This document shows, piece by piece, positions 43,323-53,367 of a stretch of 64,000 bases of DNA; the first letter of the stretch is position 1, and the number at the start of each line of letters is the position of its first letter. A program made the position numbers and the translations under genes. The DNA comes from Pedobacter metabolipauper. Lineage in GTDB: Bacteria > Bacteroidota > Bacteroidia > Sphingobacteriales > Sphingobacteriaceae. The stretch spans positions 931,601-995,600 of the forward strand of contig NZ_SNYC01000003.1 in the NCBI RefSeq assembly GCF_004362715.1. The letters are read 5' to 3'. Below the pieces are notes generated by a model that was given only the letters and a program-made list of their open reading frames with translations, searched no databases and was not told where the DNA came from.

Positions 43323-44627
43323 TTAATAATTAAGATAAAAGACACCACTGGTAACCGATTTCTTCTGCGGCGTCGCACCAGATTTTTCATTCATCAGTGT
43401 GGCCGAGAATGTTCCGCGTATGGTGCGGGCTGCCGGATCTATAGCAACTATTTCTACCACCCCGGTGGCATCGCTTCCATTTATGCTCCAGGTACCTGTT
43501 GTAGTAGTTTGCGGGTTTGGAGTGGTCCTTCTACCTTCCACATAGGTCATGTTAGAATTAGCCGTTCCTTTGCAAGTATAGGTTCCCGGTGCGGTAATGT
43601 TTTCCATAGCTACAGAAAGTGTTGCTTGTCTGTAGGTCTGCCTTCCCAACATCTGACCAACGCTGATCAGCGTTGTCTGCATTAGCGAGAACTTCAATAT
43701 ACCGTCTGTAAAACTTCCGGATACGTTATATCTGGTTGTACTTGTCCCGTCAATTTTGTACGTTAGGACGCGTACGGTCGCATCCTGTACCAACGAAATG
43801 GTACCCATATCTGTTTCTTTTGTAGTGGCAACAATTACATCCAGATCTGCCGGGGTTAGGTAAGGGACATATGGGGTAATACCCACCTTGTAGGCGCCAG
43901 GCATCATTATAGGAAATCCAACCGCTCCTGTAGTGCGGTTGATTGTTCCAAGAACGACATCGCCAGATTGCACATTGGTGGCTTTTATGGATGCGAATCC
44001 ACCTGCTGGAATCACTTTTCCGATAATACTGCCAGATGTTCCCTGCTTGCAGATCACACTGCCGAGGCTAACGGGACCGCCGCTTATGGTGACAGCAATG
44101 TCTGCAGGTGGTTCTGCTGGGGCATTAGCGGTAAAACTGATGTTATAGTCTCCATTTGGTAAAGTACTTGAAAAAAAACCAGTTTGAGCGTTTGGTGTAA
44201 TCGAGTAAACTACGCCTGAAGCGAGATTTTTTACGGTAACACTTTTCCCAAATCCAATGGGCAAGATACTGCCAACTATTGCTCCTGATGGGCCTACTAA
44301 TGGCTCGAAGCCGATAACTCCAGCATCAATATCCTGGCCACCTTGTACCTCAAGTTCTATACTTCCTGACGTATCAAACCGGGGATCGGCAGGTACGGTC
44401 AGCGTATAGGTTCCGGGTGTAAGGTCTTCAAACATAAAGGTGCCTGTAGCTGGCGATACTTCGGTAGAGATTCTCGTTCCCGAAGCGTCTGTAGCATAAA
44501 TTAAGGAAAATACGCCAGGAGGATATATGCTTCCATAAATAGCGCCTGTTTGCGGCTCTGGGTTGCTTTTCTTTTTGCAGGATGCAACAGCGGCCACAAT
44601 ACATAACAGAAGTAAAAAATTTTTCAT
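43323..44627 (-). CDS. Lipoprotein with three carboxypeptidase-regulatory-like repeats
   Basis: 434 residues. The signal ends in AVASC (Cys17), a good lipobox, followed by KKKSNPEPQ. Three repeats of about 75 residues (starting YGSIYPPGVF, VGSILPIGFG, IGKVIPAGGF) each contain a G-x-Y-x-(L/I/V) strand (GTYTLTV, GDYNISF, GAYKVGI). The C-terminal about 130 residues (TYKIDGTSTTRYNVSG, ENITAPGTYTC, RTIRGTFSATLMNE) match DUF6252. Likely a surface or periplasmic lipoprotein. It precedes the kinase/regulator pair by 51 bp on the same strand. Confidence 0.85.
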   Translation of the reverse strand: MKNFLLLLCIVAAVASCKKKSNPEPQTGAIYGSIYPPGVFSLIYATDASGTRISTEVSPATGTFMFEDLTPGTYTLTVPADPRFDTSGSIELEVQGGQDIDAGVIGFEPLVGPSGAIVGSILPIGFGKSVTVKNLASGVVYSITPNAQTGFFSSTLPNGDYNISFTANAPAEPPADIAVTISGGPVSLGSVICKQGTSGSIIGKVIPAGGFASIKATNVQSGDVVLGTINRTTGAVGFPIMMPGAYKVGITPYVPYLTPADLDVIVATTKETDMGTISLVQDATVRVLTYKIDGTSTTRYNVSGSFTDGILKFSLMQTTLISVGQMLGRQTYRQATLSVAMENITAPGTYTCKGTANSNMTYVEGRRTTPNPQTTTTGTWSINGSDATGVVEIVAIDPAARTIRGTFSATLMNEKSGATPQKKSVTSGVFYLNY

Positions 44628-44721
44628 GCTTGACTGGTTTAATTTCTAGGTTTATTTGTATGGTATTTTAAAATCGACCGGCAACGTTTATTCTACGTGC
44701 TTTGCCGATGTTTTGCCTGAA

Positions 44722-44771
44722 CAAAATTAGCGTGATGGTTTGCGGTACGCAATCCCCCAAATTGGGGGATT
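44722..44771 (-). promoter_or_regulatory. Promoter with long palindromic operator before the lipoprotein/two-component genes
   Basis: On the minus strand TAATTTTG (44722-44729) matches TAnnTTTG, about 95 bp before the lipoprotein start. Upstream of it the palindrome with arms AATCCCCCAA (44751-44760) and TTGGGGGATT (44762-44771), one central base, covers the region of the -33 box. It suits binding by the NarL-type regulator encoded downstream (inferred). Confidence 0.6.
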
Positions 44772-44834
44772 TTGTAATCTTAGCTATACTAGCTAGTCTA
44801 CCATATTGGGGAAACCAAAAAAGCTTTCTGATAA

Positions 44835-45026
44835 AAGTTTGTAGGACTAAAACAAGATGATTCTCTAAAGCCCAGCAATCAAGTGGTCAGTATCTCTGCA
44901 AAATCATTGATCGAGATAGACCGGTCCATTAAGGAATATTGGGCAAGTGTTTCTTTTTCTGCCAGCATTAAAAATGACAATACCGGTGAACTGTATACCG
45001 TAAAGGGCAAATGGAAAGGAAATTAA
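44835..45026 (+). pseudogene. 3' remnant of a DUF6252-like gene
   Basis: A frame opens after TAA at 44832 and runs 63 codons to TAA at 45024 with no start. It reads LKPSNQVVSISAKSLIEI, then KEYWASVSFSASIKNDN and GELYTVKGKWKGN. The end resembles the last strand of DUF6252-type lipoproteins, such as the neighbouring 434-residue gene. The 5' part is missing. Confidence 0.5.
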
Positions 45027-45452
45027 CTATTGAGAATGCTTTGTAAGATGATTTTTCAGGTTACTTCCGAGTATTTGTCTCCATCCGCCTTCAAACCTGA
45101 TTCTCGCAAAATGCGGATCGCCAGGAAAACTTGCCAATCCGGTATGAGTAAGTTTAAGCCTGGTTCTATCTTCTTCTTTAAATAGCTCAAAAGTAACTTC
45201 CGAGCTGCCGGGATAGCCTTTATAGATCCAACTGTGTGCCAACACCCTTCCATCTTCAACTTTTGTAACACGCCATTCTTTTTGATATGGCGATCCATCA
45301 TTAGAAAAGACAAACTCAAACCCAACAACTGGCTTGAATTTAACCAATTGCGGAAAATACCACGCGCTCATTTCGTTTTCGTTAGTTAGTGCCTGCCAAA
45401 CTTTTTGTATCGGAGCATCGTAAACCTGTTCAAATTCAAATGGTGTTTCCAT
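45027..45452 (-). CDS. SRPBCC/AHSA1-family protein
   Basis: 141 residues. The fold motif is complete: VYDAPIQKVWQALTNENEMSAWYFP at the N-terminus, HSWIYKGYPGSSEVTFEL, and the C-terminal helix FEGGWRQILGSNLKNHL. AHSA1-like proteins bind small hydrophobic ligands or act as chaperone helpers; the exact role here is unknown. Single gene, its stop abutting the plus-strand remnant. Confidence 0.85.
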   Translation of the reverse strand: METPFEFEQVYDAPIQKVWQALTNENEMSAWYFPQLVKFKPVVGFEFVFSNDGSPYQKEWRVTKVEDGRVLAHSWIYKGYPGSSEVTFELFKEEDRTRLKLTHTGLASFPGDPHFARIRFEGGWRQILGSNLKNHLTKHSQ

Positions 45453-45540
45453 AAATTTATCGCTGTTGGTTATTACTATTCAATAATGAAGTGAATTAAA
45501 GGATAGTAAAGGTAACCATCCAATGAGAAAATAAAGGATT

Positions 45541-46968
45541 CTATTGTTCTAAATATTCCAAAGCAAATTGTACCCAGTCTTTGATGCTTTTATCCAGGTA
45601 AATGTCTGGTTGCATACCGATGTTGTCAATTGGGTAGTCTGGTAATCTTAGTGAGCGATAGGTTGGTAGTTGCAGCATATATTCAGGACAGCCAAAATCA
45701 AACATACGGGCTGCGGCATAATCCAATCCTCCCGAAGTTACAGTGCCTGCTATTTTTACCTTTTTACTTTGTTTGGCCTTCATCACGAAACTCTCGGCAG
45801 AGCTTCCTACCCTCTTATCTGTCAGGACAACTACATTGCCGGGACTTCTTTTGGGGAAAGTTACATTTTGTATGGAAAATGTGCTGTCTTTAACGTTTAC
45901 AAATTTCCCCATATCTTTTTCAAAAAGACCAATCCATCGCCTCACCATTTCTATTTCCTCTTGCTTCTCTTTGTTGTCATACACTGTTTTTATATAACTC
46001 TCAAGCCCATTTACCAAAGTTTGGGTTGCCAAATATTCAACCCCCATATTCCGGATTGAATTACTCATAATATAAGGCAGTAGTATTTGATAGGCATCGT
46101 CTGTTCCTCCCGAGTTCCCTCTTATATCGATGATTAAATTCTCAGGCTCCTCTAGTAGGGAAAGATTGTTCGTTACAAGATCTTCGATGATGCTAACGAA
46201 AGGATAATCAAAAGATGGAAGTGTGAGCAGCGTTGTTTTATCGCTTAGCTTTTTTATACCAAATCCATAAAATTCGCCTACTTTTCTTTTTACCTGTTCT
46301 TCTGTCAAATTTGACGGCGGGGTCTCTTTTATAAAAACAGCTCTTACCTCTTTAAAATAGATGATGCTATTGTTATAAGTCCCATAACTTCCGGTCTTCA
46401 ATGTCTTGTCGAAGGAATAGAATTCGAACTTCCCATTAGGATACAATCTGAATTTTGTCTCATTGGGCTTCCAGAAAGCAGATGTAGAACTAATTACGAA
46501 ACCTACCTGTACGCCATCGTTATTTTTGGTAATTCCGATTTCATAACCTACCCCTCCTGTCCATTCAAACTTGTTTTTCCAAATTCCTTCGAGTGGATTT
46601 TGAGTAGCTTTTAGCCTTTTTCGGAATTTTTCAATATCCATGTTAATCCGATCTGTACTTACTATGCCTTTTGTATTTATAGACGTTGCAGGATTTATCC
46701 AAATGTGGCCATCTCTGAAAAAAGAGGTATACTTTTTCAGTATATCAAAGCATTTTGCCTTTTCTGCGTTACTCGCTTGCTCCTTCAGCTGTTGTTTAAA
46801 ACTATCATATAATATTTTGTCCTTTGTCTTTTCTTCAAATCCGGGATATTCACTTTCAATCTTCTTAATTAACCGGTCTAAAGCATCATCGCATTCACAG
46901 ATACTTTGTGCATAAACCATATTGGTAACGAAAAGTATAGCTATTGAAAGAATGGTTTTGATCTTCAT
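45541..46968 (-). CDS. Secreted S41-family peptidase
   Basis: 475 residues with a signal peptide (ends VYAQS). The C-terminal half carries the S41 core: NLIIDIRGNSGGTDDAYQ, VVLTDKRVGSSAESFVMKAKQSK with the nucleophilic Ser (in GSSAES), and VTSGGLDYA. No PDZ domain is recognisable; the N-terminal half contains an N-terminal helical region and a beta-rich part. Periplasmic protease of unknown target. A second S41 protein lies at 53.4-54.7 kb. Confidence 0.87.
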   Translation of the reverse strand: MKIKTILSIAILFVTNMVYAQSICECDDALDRLIKKIESEYPGFEEKTKDKILYDSFKQQLKEQASNAEKAKCFDILKKYTSFFRDGHIWINPATSINTKGIVSTDRINMDIEKFRKRLKATQNPLEGIWKNKFEWTGGVGYEIGITKNNDGVQVGFVISSTSAFWKPNETKFRLYPNGKFEFYSFDKTLKTGSYGTYNNSIIYFKEVRAVFIKETPPSNLTEEQVKRKVGEFYGFGIKKLSDKTTLLTLPSFDYPFVSIIEDLVTNNLSLLEEPENLIIDIRGNSGGTDDAYQILLPYIMSNSIRNMGVEYLATQTLVNGLESYIKTVYDNKEKQEEIEMVRRWIGLFEKDMGKFVNVKDSTFSIQNVTFPKRSPGNVVVLTDKRVGSSAESFVMKAKQSKKVKIAGTVTSGGLDYAAARMFDFGCPEYMLQLPTYRSLRLPDYPIDNIGMQPDIYLDKSIKDWVQFALEYLEQ

Positions 46969-47285
46969 CTTTTACAAGGTTATGTACCGCAAAGGAAACC
47001 ATAAACGAAGATTAAGAATTGTAAAAATCATGCGGGATGTTTAATTATTTTATTTACCCACATGTCTTATTGACCACAATTGTTCAATATTTCCTTTTGT
47101 AGCCTCTGGGGTATAGTTCACAAAATCCTTAATTTAAATTGATTTTGCGTGTTAAAATAAATCTGTGTTTTTCAAACATGAAGAGTAAATTGCATAATAA
47201 AAATACCATTCTGTTAAATACTAAAGTAAGATAACGACACACAAAGAACAGACTAAAAATATTAGTATTTTCCATTTATTCTTTT
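46969..47285. other. Non-coding gap before the Panacea pair
   Basis: About 320 bp, AT-rich, divergent S41 and Panacea genes on either side. No gene, no clear terminator. The only signal is the -7 box at its right end. Confidence 0.4.
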
Positions 47286-47293
47286 TAACTTTG
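47286..47293 (+). promoter_or_regulatory. -7 box abutting the Panacea gene start (possible leaderless transcript)
   Basis: TAACTTTG matches TAnnTTTG, and the ATG begins at 47298, 5 bp further on. The transcription start should fall at or beside the ATG. The -33 box is weak (TTTT near 47268). Confidence 0.55.
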
Positions 47294-47297
47294 TCTA

Positions 47298-47855
47298 ATG
47301 CAAGGATTTAACGTTGATAAGAATAAAACTTTGAATGCTGCCCTATACGTCCTCAATCGATTGGGTGAGATAGATTACCATAAAATTTTCAAGATTCTCT
47401 ATTTTGCAGATCAGGAACATTTGAAAGATTTTGGCAGGCCGATTACCGGTGACTGTTATCAAGCTATGAATTTTGGACCAGTTCCATCGTTTCTTTACGA
47501 TATTTTTAAGGCTGCAGAAAAGGGCATCCATCCGTTTTATGAGGCAGTAGAAATGTCTGCTGCATTTTCTATAAGACGAAGTGGAAACATTCCTTATGTT
47601 ACCGCGAAAACAGAGGCTGATCAGGATGAGTTATCTGATAGTGACTTAGAAATACTCAACAAATCTATTGAGTCTAATAGAGAACTGAATTTCGAGGAAC
47701 TTGTGAAAAAATCACATGACGCTGCGTGGACAAGTGCTGCCGAAAGAATGGATATCGAAATGCCTTACCTGGAAATCGCGGAAGCCGCAGGCACGAGCCA
47801 AGACATGATGCGCTATATTACTCTTAACGCGGAGAACGACCAAAATATGCATTAA
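47298..47855 (+). CDS. Panacea-domain (DUF4065/SocA-like) antitoxin
   Basis: 185 residues. It carries the domain signature FKILYFADQEHLKDFGRPITGDCYQAMNFGPVPS (positions 30-63), where a hydrophobic helix precedes the GxPxxGDxY-x-A-x-x-x-GPV motif. Panacea proteins neutralise many different toxins, usually encoded beside them. Here the partner begins immediately after the stop (TAA then ATG, zero gap). The promoter abuts the start codon. Confidence 0.88.
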   Translation: MQGFNVDKNKTLNAALYVLNRLGEIDYHKIFKILYFADQEHLKDFGRPITGDCYQAMNFGPVPSFLYDIFKAAEKGIHPFYEAVEMSAAFSIRRSGNIPYVTAKTEADQDELSDSDLEILNKSIESNRELNFEELVKKSHDAAWTSAAERMDIEMPYLEIAEAAGTSQDMMRYITLNAENDQNMH

Positions 47856-48311
47856 ATGTTATTAGCCGATCTGATACCAGAGGAATTCAAAAATGGATTT
47901 GCTGAGCGGAACGTAGAGATCGGATCGGTGATTAAGGTTTTTGTTACTGATACAACTCCTCCTAAGGAAAAAAGGCTGATTCTAGTCGGAGCATCATATG
48001 ACCACCTGCATTTCGCATCGGTTTTTATCAACTCGGAGATTAATCCAAACATCTTCCATACGCAAGAACTGGTAGACCTAAACTATGAAATGCTTGCAGT
48101 GAAATGCGAATTTTTAGACGACGATTCCTTTGCTAACTGTTCTGCTATAAAAAGCCGCACTACCGCATGGTTGCACCAGATGGTCATGGAGAATCCCAGC
48201 CGAGTACTTGGTGTTGTTTCCAAGGAAGACATGACTGAGATCAAAAAACGTATAAAATCAGCACGCACGATTACACCTGCAACTAAAAAGACTTTTGGAT
48301 TGTTCCTTTGA
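47856..48311 (+). CDS. Panacea-associated toxin candidate, PemK-like
   Basis: 151 residues. IEIGSVIKVFVTDTTPPKEKRLILVGAS resembles the N-terminal beta-barrel of PemK/MazF-type endoribonucleases (GxV, then KxRxxxV). FLDDDSFANCSAIKSR resembles the later strand with the D-C-S pattern, and the C-terminal SARTITPATKKTFGLFL matches the tail of Panacea-linked toxins. The match is by pattern only. Coupled without gap to the Panacea gene, so a toxin role is the best reading. Confidence 0.7.
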   Translation: MLLADLIPEEFKNGFAERNVEIGSVIKVFVTDTTPPKEKRLILVGASYDHLHFASVFINSEINPNIFHTQELVDLNYEMLAVKCEFLDDDSFANCSAIKSRTTAWLHQMVMENPSRVLGVVSKEDMTEIKKRIKSARTITPATKKTFGLFL

Positions 48312-48526
48312 ACCAAAAAGCACGTCGTACTCATCAGCTAAGATCAGATACAGGTGGTAAACCTAAATGTGCACATTGCACCAAGTTAAACTAGTTAATC
48401 AAGATTCTCAATTAATGAAAGCCCCTTGGGAATTGAAACTACTTCCCATCTGCATGAACAAATGCTATCGAAGAACGAATTTTCTCAACCCAACATACAC
48501 ATCAATCGACCTATCTGACAACTCTA

Positions 48527-48649
48527 TCAATTATTCAGGTAACCTTTTTCTTTTAGCTTGGCAATCACTTTTTCGTCAATCTTTTTACCCCACCCTTGTC
48601 CTGCCATCATAGATTCCCAGACATCATGATATACAAGTTTTGTTAAGGA
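48527..48649 (-). pseudogene. Possible gene-end remnant
   Basis: A minus-strand frame reads LVYHDVWESMMAGQG and then KIDEKVIAKLKEKGYLNN and a stop. It is protein-like but only 41 codons with no start before a TAA. The rest of 48312-48640 holds no gene. Low confidence. Confidence 0.25.
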
Positions 48650-48699
48650 TTAAAATGTTTGTGGATTGGTTTTTGTTAATATATCTGACAAACCCCTAT

Positions 48700-49767
48700 A
48701 TGACGACAAACCTAACTTTTGAAAAATTATTTTTTGCCTTATCCTTGACTGTAGCTGTTGCCGGTTGTGGATCTGCTTCCGATAAAAAAGACGAAACTCC
48801 ACAAGATTCTTCAATTGTAGCCACCTCTATAACAGAAACTATACCAGTGCCCACTGGAACTACCGAAGTATTTAAAGAGTTTGACTGGACGACCATTCCG
48901 CAATCAAATTCAGAAATAGGAGCTTTCCCATACGTGTCTGCTCCTGCTGGCTTTTATATTCAGGAAAAGGATAGTTATTCGGAATCAAAAACCGGGTATT
49001 CTCACCTTAAAGATTTTAATAAGCTGATCATCTTCAATGGCCAATCATTTTTTAATGCAGAAGGTAAAGTGGCTGAACTCAAGTTTCGCAGGAAAGATGA
49101 GAATGCCGAATGGAACCAGTATGGTTTTGACAGCAGCGTTGATAAATACCTGGCCAGTATTGGTGCTAAATTACTGGCTAAACTTAATATAACCAAAGCC
49201 CAGGAAGATTTTTTAAATAAAGATGATGACAAGGCCATCTACAACCATATTATTGGCGACCCTTACAACGATCCGGTCCGGTTCTACGCCTTAAACCATC
49301 CGAAAGGTAAAATAATGTTCCAGGTATCTTCCAATACAGCCACTGGTGAAATTGGGGTAGTAGAATTAGCCGACTTTGAGCAGACCATCAAAGCACCAAC
49401 CGCAGTGCAAATGAAAAAGGACATTGATGCAAATGGCAAAGCCATTTTGAACATCAATTTTGATACGGATAAATCGACCCTGCTGCCAGATGGTCAAAAA
49501 GCCGTTGACGAAATATTAACACTCCTGAAAGACAATTCATCACTTAAGATTGCGATTGAAGGACATACAGATAATGCTGGTACTGCTGCACGCAATAAAA
49601 CCCTGTCGGCCGAACGTGCAAATACCATTTTGAAATCGCTAACCAGCCGGGGTGTTGCCAGCAACAGATTAACAGCTGCTGGTTTTGGAGCTGAGAGGCC
49701 ACTGGTTGCTAATGACAGTGATGAAAACATGGCCAGGAACAGAAGAGTAGAATTGGTTAAAAAATAG
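48700..49767 (+). CDS. OmpA-family lipoprotein
   Basis: 355 residues from ATG 48700, where the signal LSLTVAVAGC places the lipid-anchored Cys at 23. An in-frame start at 48640 would add 20 residues. The C-terminal OmpA domain (INFDTDKSTLLPDGQKAV, then GHTDNAGTAARNKTLSAERA and LTAAGFGAERPLVAND) contains the peptidoglycan-binding Asp and Arg. The N-terminal 230 residues are unrecognised. It links the outer membrane to peptidoglycan. Confidence 0.9.
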   Translation: MTTNLTFEKLFFALSLTVAVAGCGSASDKKDETPQDSSIVATSITETIPVPTGTTEVFKEFDWTTIPQSNSEIGAFPYVSAPAGFYIQEKDSYSESKTGYSHLKDFNKLIIFNGQSFFNAEGKVAELKFRRKDENAEWNQYGFDSSVDKYLASIGAKLLAKLNITKAQEDFLNKDDDKAIYNHIIGDPYNDPVRFYALNHPKGKIMFQVSSNTATGEIGVVELADFEQTIKAPTAVQMKKDIDANGKAILNINFDTDKSTLLPDGQKAVDEILTLLKDNSSLKIAIEGHTDNAGTAARNKTLSAERANTILKSLTSRGVASNRLTAAGFGAERPLVANDSDENMARNRRVELVKK

Positions 49768-49780
49768 CTAACCTTGCAAC

Positions 49781-50668
<888 letters not shown>

Positions 50669-50692
50669 TTAGTTGAAATATCTGCCAGATGT

Positions 50693-51082
50693 TTATTCAG
50701 AATGATTGGCTATAGACTTTCTGAACGATGATGGCGTAATCCCCGTGAACCTTTTAAAAAACTTGGTGAAATTTGAAACGTCATAATCCAGCCTGTGGGC
50801 AATCATCCCGATAGGTAAAGTAGTATCAGCCAGTAACTTTTTAGCCTCCAGTAAGATTCTTTGCTCGTAGAAATAACAGGCATGATGACCTGTTTCCAGT
50901 TTGATCACTTTACTCAAATGGACGGGATGCAGGCCCATGATATTGGCAATCTCCTTAATTTCATGCATTTTTTCTATTCGACCTGCCATAAAATCATCAA
51001 GATGATCCTCTAAAACCTGCTTGAACCGGGCCAGGATCTCAGCTTTGCGGGAAACATATTCTGTAGGTATTGGATTCCTCAT
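50693..51082 (-). CDS. Short AraC-type HTH regulator
   Basis: 129 residues, essentially only the DNA-binding domain: IKEIANIMGLHPVHLSKVIKLETGHHA (first HTH) and IGMIAHRLDYDVSNFTKFFKRFTGITPSSFRK (second HTH). There is no ligand-binding N-terminal domain. It is the first gene of the unit with the aldo/keto reductase. Confidence 0.85.
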   Translation of the reverse strand: MRNPIPTEYVSRKAEILARFKQVLEDHLDDFMAGRIEKMHEIKEIANIMGLHPVHLSKVIKLETGHHACYFYEQRILLEAKKLLADTTLPIGMIAHRLDYDVSNFTKFFKRFTGITPSSFRKSIANHSE

Positions 51083-51279
51083 TTTCGTTGTATTTCGGTA
51101 GCAAAGTTATAAAAGAGGATTAACACAAAATGGTGAAGAATCAAGCCTTGTATTACAAAATTCAATTGCTAACGGATACACGCCAGCAAACATCAGCTTT
51201 TCAACTACAACACTGCGACTTTTGGTTACATCTCTTGTCTGGCTGATGCTGACATTTGTTGTTACAAAACATCAGAAAA

Positions 51280-52074
51280 ATGAACTTACAAAATAATACC
51301 ATTTTGATTACTGGCGGAACAGGCGGTTTCGGCTTTGTGTTTGCAAATAAACTGATTGCATTGGGAAACACCGTGATCATTACCGGTAGAAATGCCGAAA
51401 AATTAGCGGATGTAAAACGCAGGCTTCCGCAGGTACATACTGTATGCAGCGATGTAAGCAAAGTTGAAGACATCATCAATTTGTACGATCAGGTTACCCA
51501 GCAATTTCCTGACCTGAATATCCTGATTAACAATGCTGGGGAAATGCGGAAGATTAGCCTTAATGAAAATCAAGATATAACTGATCTTACACGTGAAATT
51601 GAAATTAACCTGATAGGCCCTATCCGGATGGTGCAGCAGTTTCTTCCCCACTTGAAAAAGCAATCCTCAGCCACCATACTGAATGTTACGTCGGGTATTG
51701 CCTTTATGGCACTTCCAATTTCACCAATTTACGGCGCAAGTAAATCCGGACTTCGATCTTATACCCAATCTTTGAGGGTTCAATTAAAGAAAACCAACAT
51801 CAAAGTGATTGAGTTGGTTGCTCCTGGTGCTTCTACTCCATTGAATGATAAATTCGTGAACGAAGACGGCTTTAGTGCCTTAGCCTTAATGACACCAGAA
51901 AAAGTAGTAGATGCGGCCATCCGCGGAATGCAGAAAGATAAGGATGAGATCTTCCCCGGACTGGCTAAGATTATCCGCATGATGAGCAGGATTGCTCCAA
52001 AATTCCTATTGGCGCAAGCTGCAAAAATGGGTGCATCAACTATATACAGAAATAACTATATTCAAAAACCATAA
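51280..52074 (+). CDS. Short-chain dehydrogenase/reductase
   Basis: 264 residues. The Rossmann motif TGGTGGFG occurs at residues 11-18, NNAGEM near 87, and the catalytic S...YGASK near 138-155. PGAST after the active site is typical of classical SDRs; DltE-like. The start is ATG 51280; an in-frame start at 51256 adds 8 residues. It heads an operon with a membrane protein (5 bp) and an AraC regulator (15 bp). Confidence 0.92.
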   Translation: MNLQNNTILITGGTGGFGFVFANKLIALGNTVIITGRNAEKLADVKRRLPQVHTVCSDVSKVEDIINLYDQVTQQFPDLNILINNAGEMRKISLNENQDITDLTREIEINLIGPIRMVQQFLPHLKKQSSATILNVTSGIAFMALPISPIYGASKSGLRSYTQSLRVQLKKTNIKVIELVAPGASTPLNDKFVNEDGFSALALMTPEKVVDAAIRGMQKDKDEIFPGLAKIIRMMSRIAPKFLLAQAAKMGASTIYRNNYIQKP

Positions 52075-52079
52075 AACTC

Positions 52080-52427
52080 ATGATGAAAATACTTAGTATG
52101 CTATTACTATCCATTTCGGCATTTCTTAGCCTGAAGCATGGATGGGACGCTTTTCAACCTGCCAATGCTGAGCAGGCAAAAATGATGACAGATTTGGGCA
52201 TCACCAAAACAGTGATGCCGTATTTTGGCGTGTTTTCCATCATTGTGGGATTGATGCTGTTTTTTCCACAAACATTTTTCTTCAGCAATGTATTGAACGC
52301 CATTACTATTGTTTTGATCATGGCATTATCTTTAAATGCCGGAAACTATAAAATGACTTTGATAGAAATCCCGTTTCTTGCTATGCCGCTGCTATTGATC
52401 TGGTTGAAGTATCCATTTAAGTTTTAA
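52080..52427 (+). CDS. Small membrane protein (DoxX-like size), hypothetical
   Basis: 115 residues with four hydrophobic helices (MLLLSISAFLSL, YFGVFSIIVGLMLFF, LNAITIVLIMALSL, IPFLAMPLLLIWL). The layout resembles the DoxX/DoxD group but no clear signature is seen. It lies between the SDR and the AraC gene on the same strand. Confidence 0.7.
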   Translation: MMKILSMLLLSISAFLSLKHGWDAFQPANAEQAKMMTDLGITKTVMPYFGVFSIIVGLMLFFPQTFFFSNVLNAITIVLIMALSLNAGNYKMTLIEIPFLAMPLLLIWLKYPFKF

Positions 52428-52442
52428 AACTAACTTTGTACA

Positions 52443-53351
52443 ATGGCAAACACCAAACCATACAGAATAAAATCTATAGCGGAATTACACCGTTTGATGG
52501 CACTTCCAAAGCCACAGCATCCGCTGATCGGAATTATTGATTTGACGGGGATGAAAAATGATCGGGATATAAATGCAGTTATATTTGATTTTTATGTGGT
52601 TTCGCTAAAAAGAGGTTGCGACAAGCTTTTGTATGGACAGCAGAAATACGATTTCGATGAGGGCTTAATGGCTTTTATGGCTCCAGGCCAGATTTTACGG
52701 AAAGAGGAAAGCGGTGTGTCCCAGAAACTTGAAGGCTGGATGCTGTTTATACATCCCGATTTTTTATGGAACACACCGCTTGCCAGGAAAATTAAACAGT
52801 ACGATTTTTTCAATTACTCCACCAGCGAAGCACTTTTCCTTTCTGATAAAGAAGAAGCGATCATCAATGGAATTGTTGAAAACATCAAACAGGAATATCA
52901 TTCCAACATCGATAATTTTAGCCAGAACATCATCATCTCACACATTGAAACCTTATTGAATTATTCGGAACGATTTTACCAGCGCCAATTTATCACCAGA
53001 AAAATAACCAATAGCAAAATCCTGAACCGCCTGGAGGACGTGTTGACAAACTATTTTGATCAGGAGGATCTGCTTTCAAAAGGGTTGCCATCGGTTCAAT
53101 ATGTTGCTGATGCGATAAACATCTCGACCAAATACTTAAGCAGTTTGCTTAAACAGCTTACAGGGCAAACTACACAGCAACACATACATGACAAGTTGAT
53201 TGAAAAAGCCAAAGAGAAATTATCTACAACCGAATTGTCCGTTAGCGAAATCGCCTATGAGCTTGGATTTGAACATTCACAATCGTTCAGTAAATTGTTC
53301 AAAAGCAAAACCCGGCAATCACCACTGGAGTTTCGGCAGTCGTTTAATTGA
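52443..53351 (+). CDS. AraC-family transcriptional regulator
   Basis: 302 residues. The C-terminal double HTH is intact: VQYVADAINISTKYLSSLLKQLTGQT and VSEIAYELGFEHSQSFSKLFKSKTRQSPLEFR. The N-terminal domain resembles a cupin effector domain. It is the last gene of the SDR operon and probably regulates it. Confidence 0.92.
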   Translation: MANTKPYRIKSIAELHRLMALPKPQHPLIGIIDLTGMKNDRDINAVIFDFYVVSLKRGCDKLLYGQQKYDFDEGLMAFMAPGQILRKEESGVSQKLEGWMLFIHPDFLWNTPLARKIKQYDFFNYSTSEALFLSDKEEAIINGIVENIKQEYHSNIDNFSQNIIISHIETLLNYSERFYQRQFITRKITNSKILNRLEDVLTNYFDQEDLLSKGLPSVQYVADAINISTKYLSSLLKQLTGQTTQQHIHDKLIEKAKEKLSTTELSVSEIAYELGFEHSQSFSKLFKSKTRQSPLEFRQSFN

Positions 53352-53367
53352 AATAAATTATGCCTTT

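Noticed and set aside
48367..48612. 81-residue plus-strand protein
   Set aside because: Composition is random-like, with no promoter or domain; a better protein-like frame lies antisense to it.
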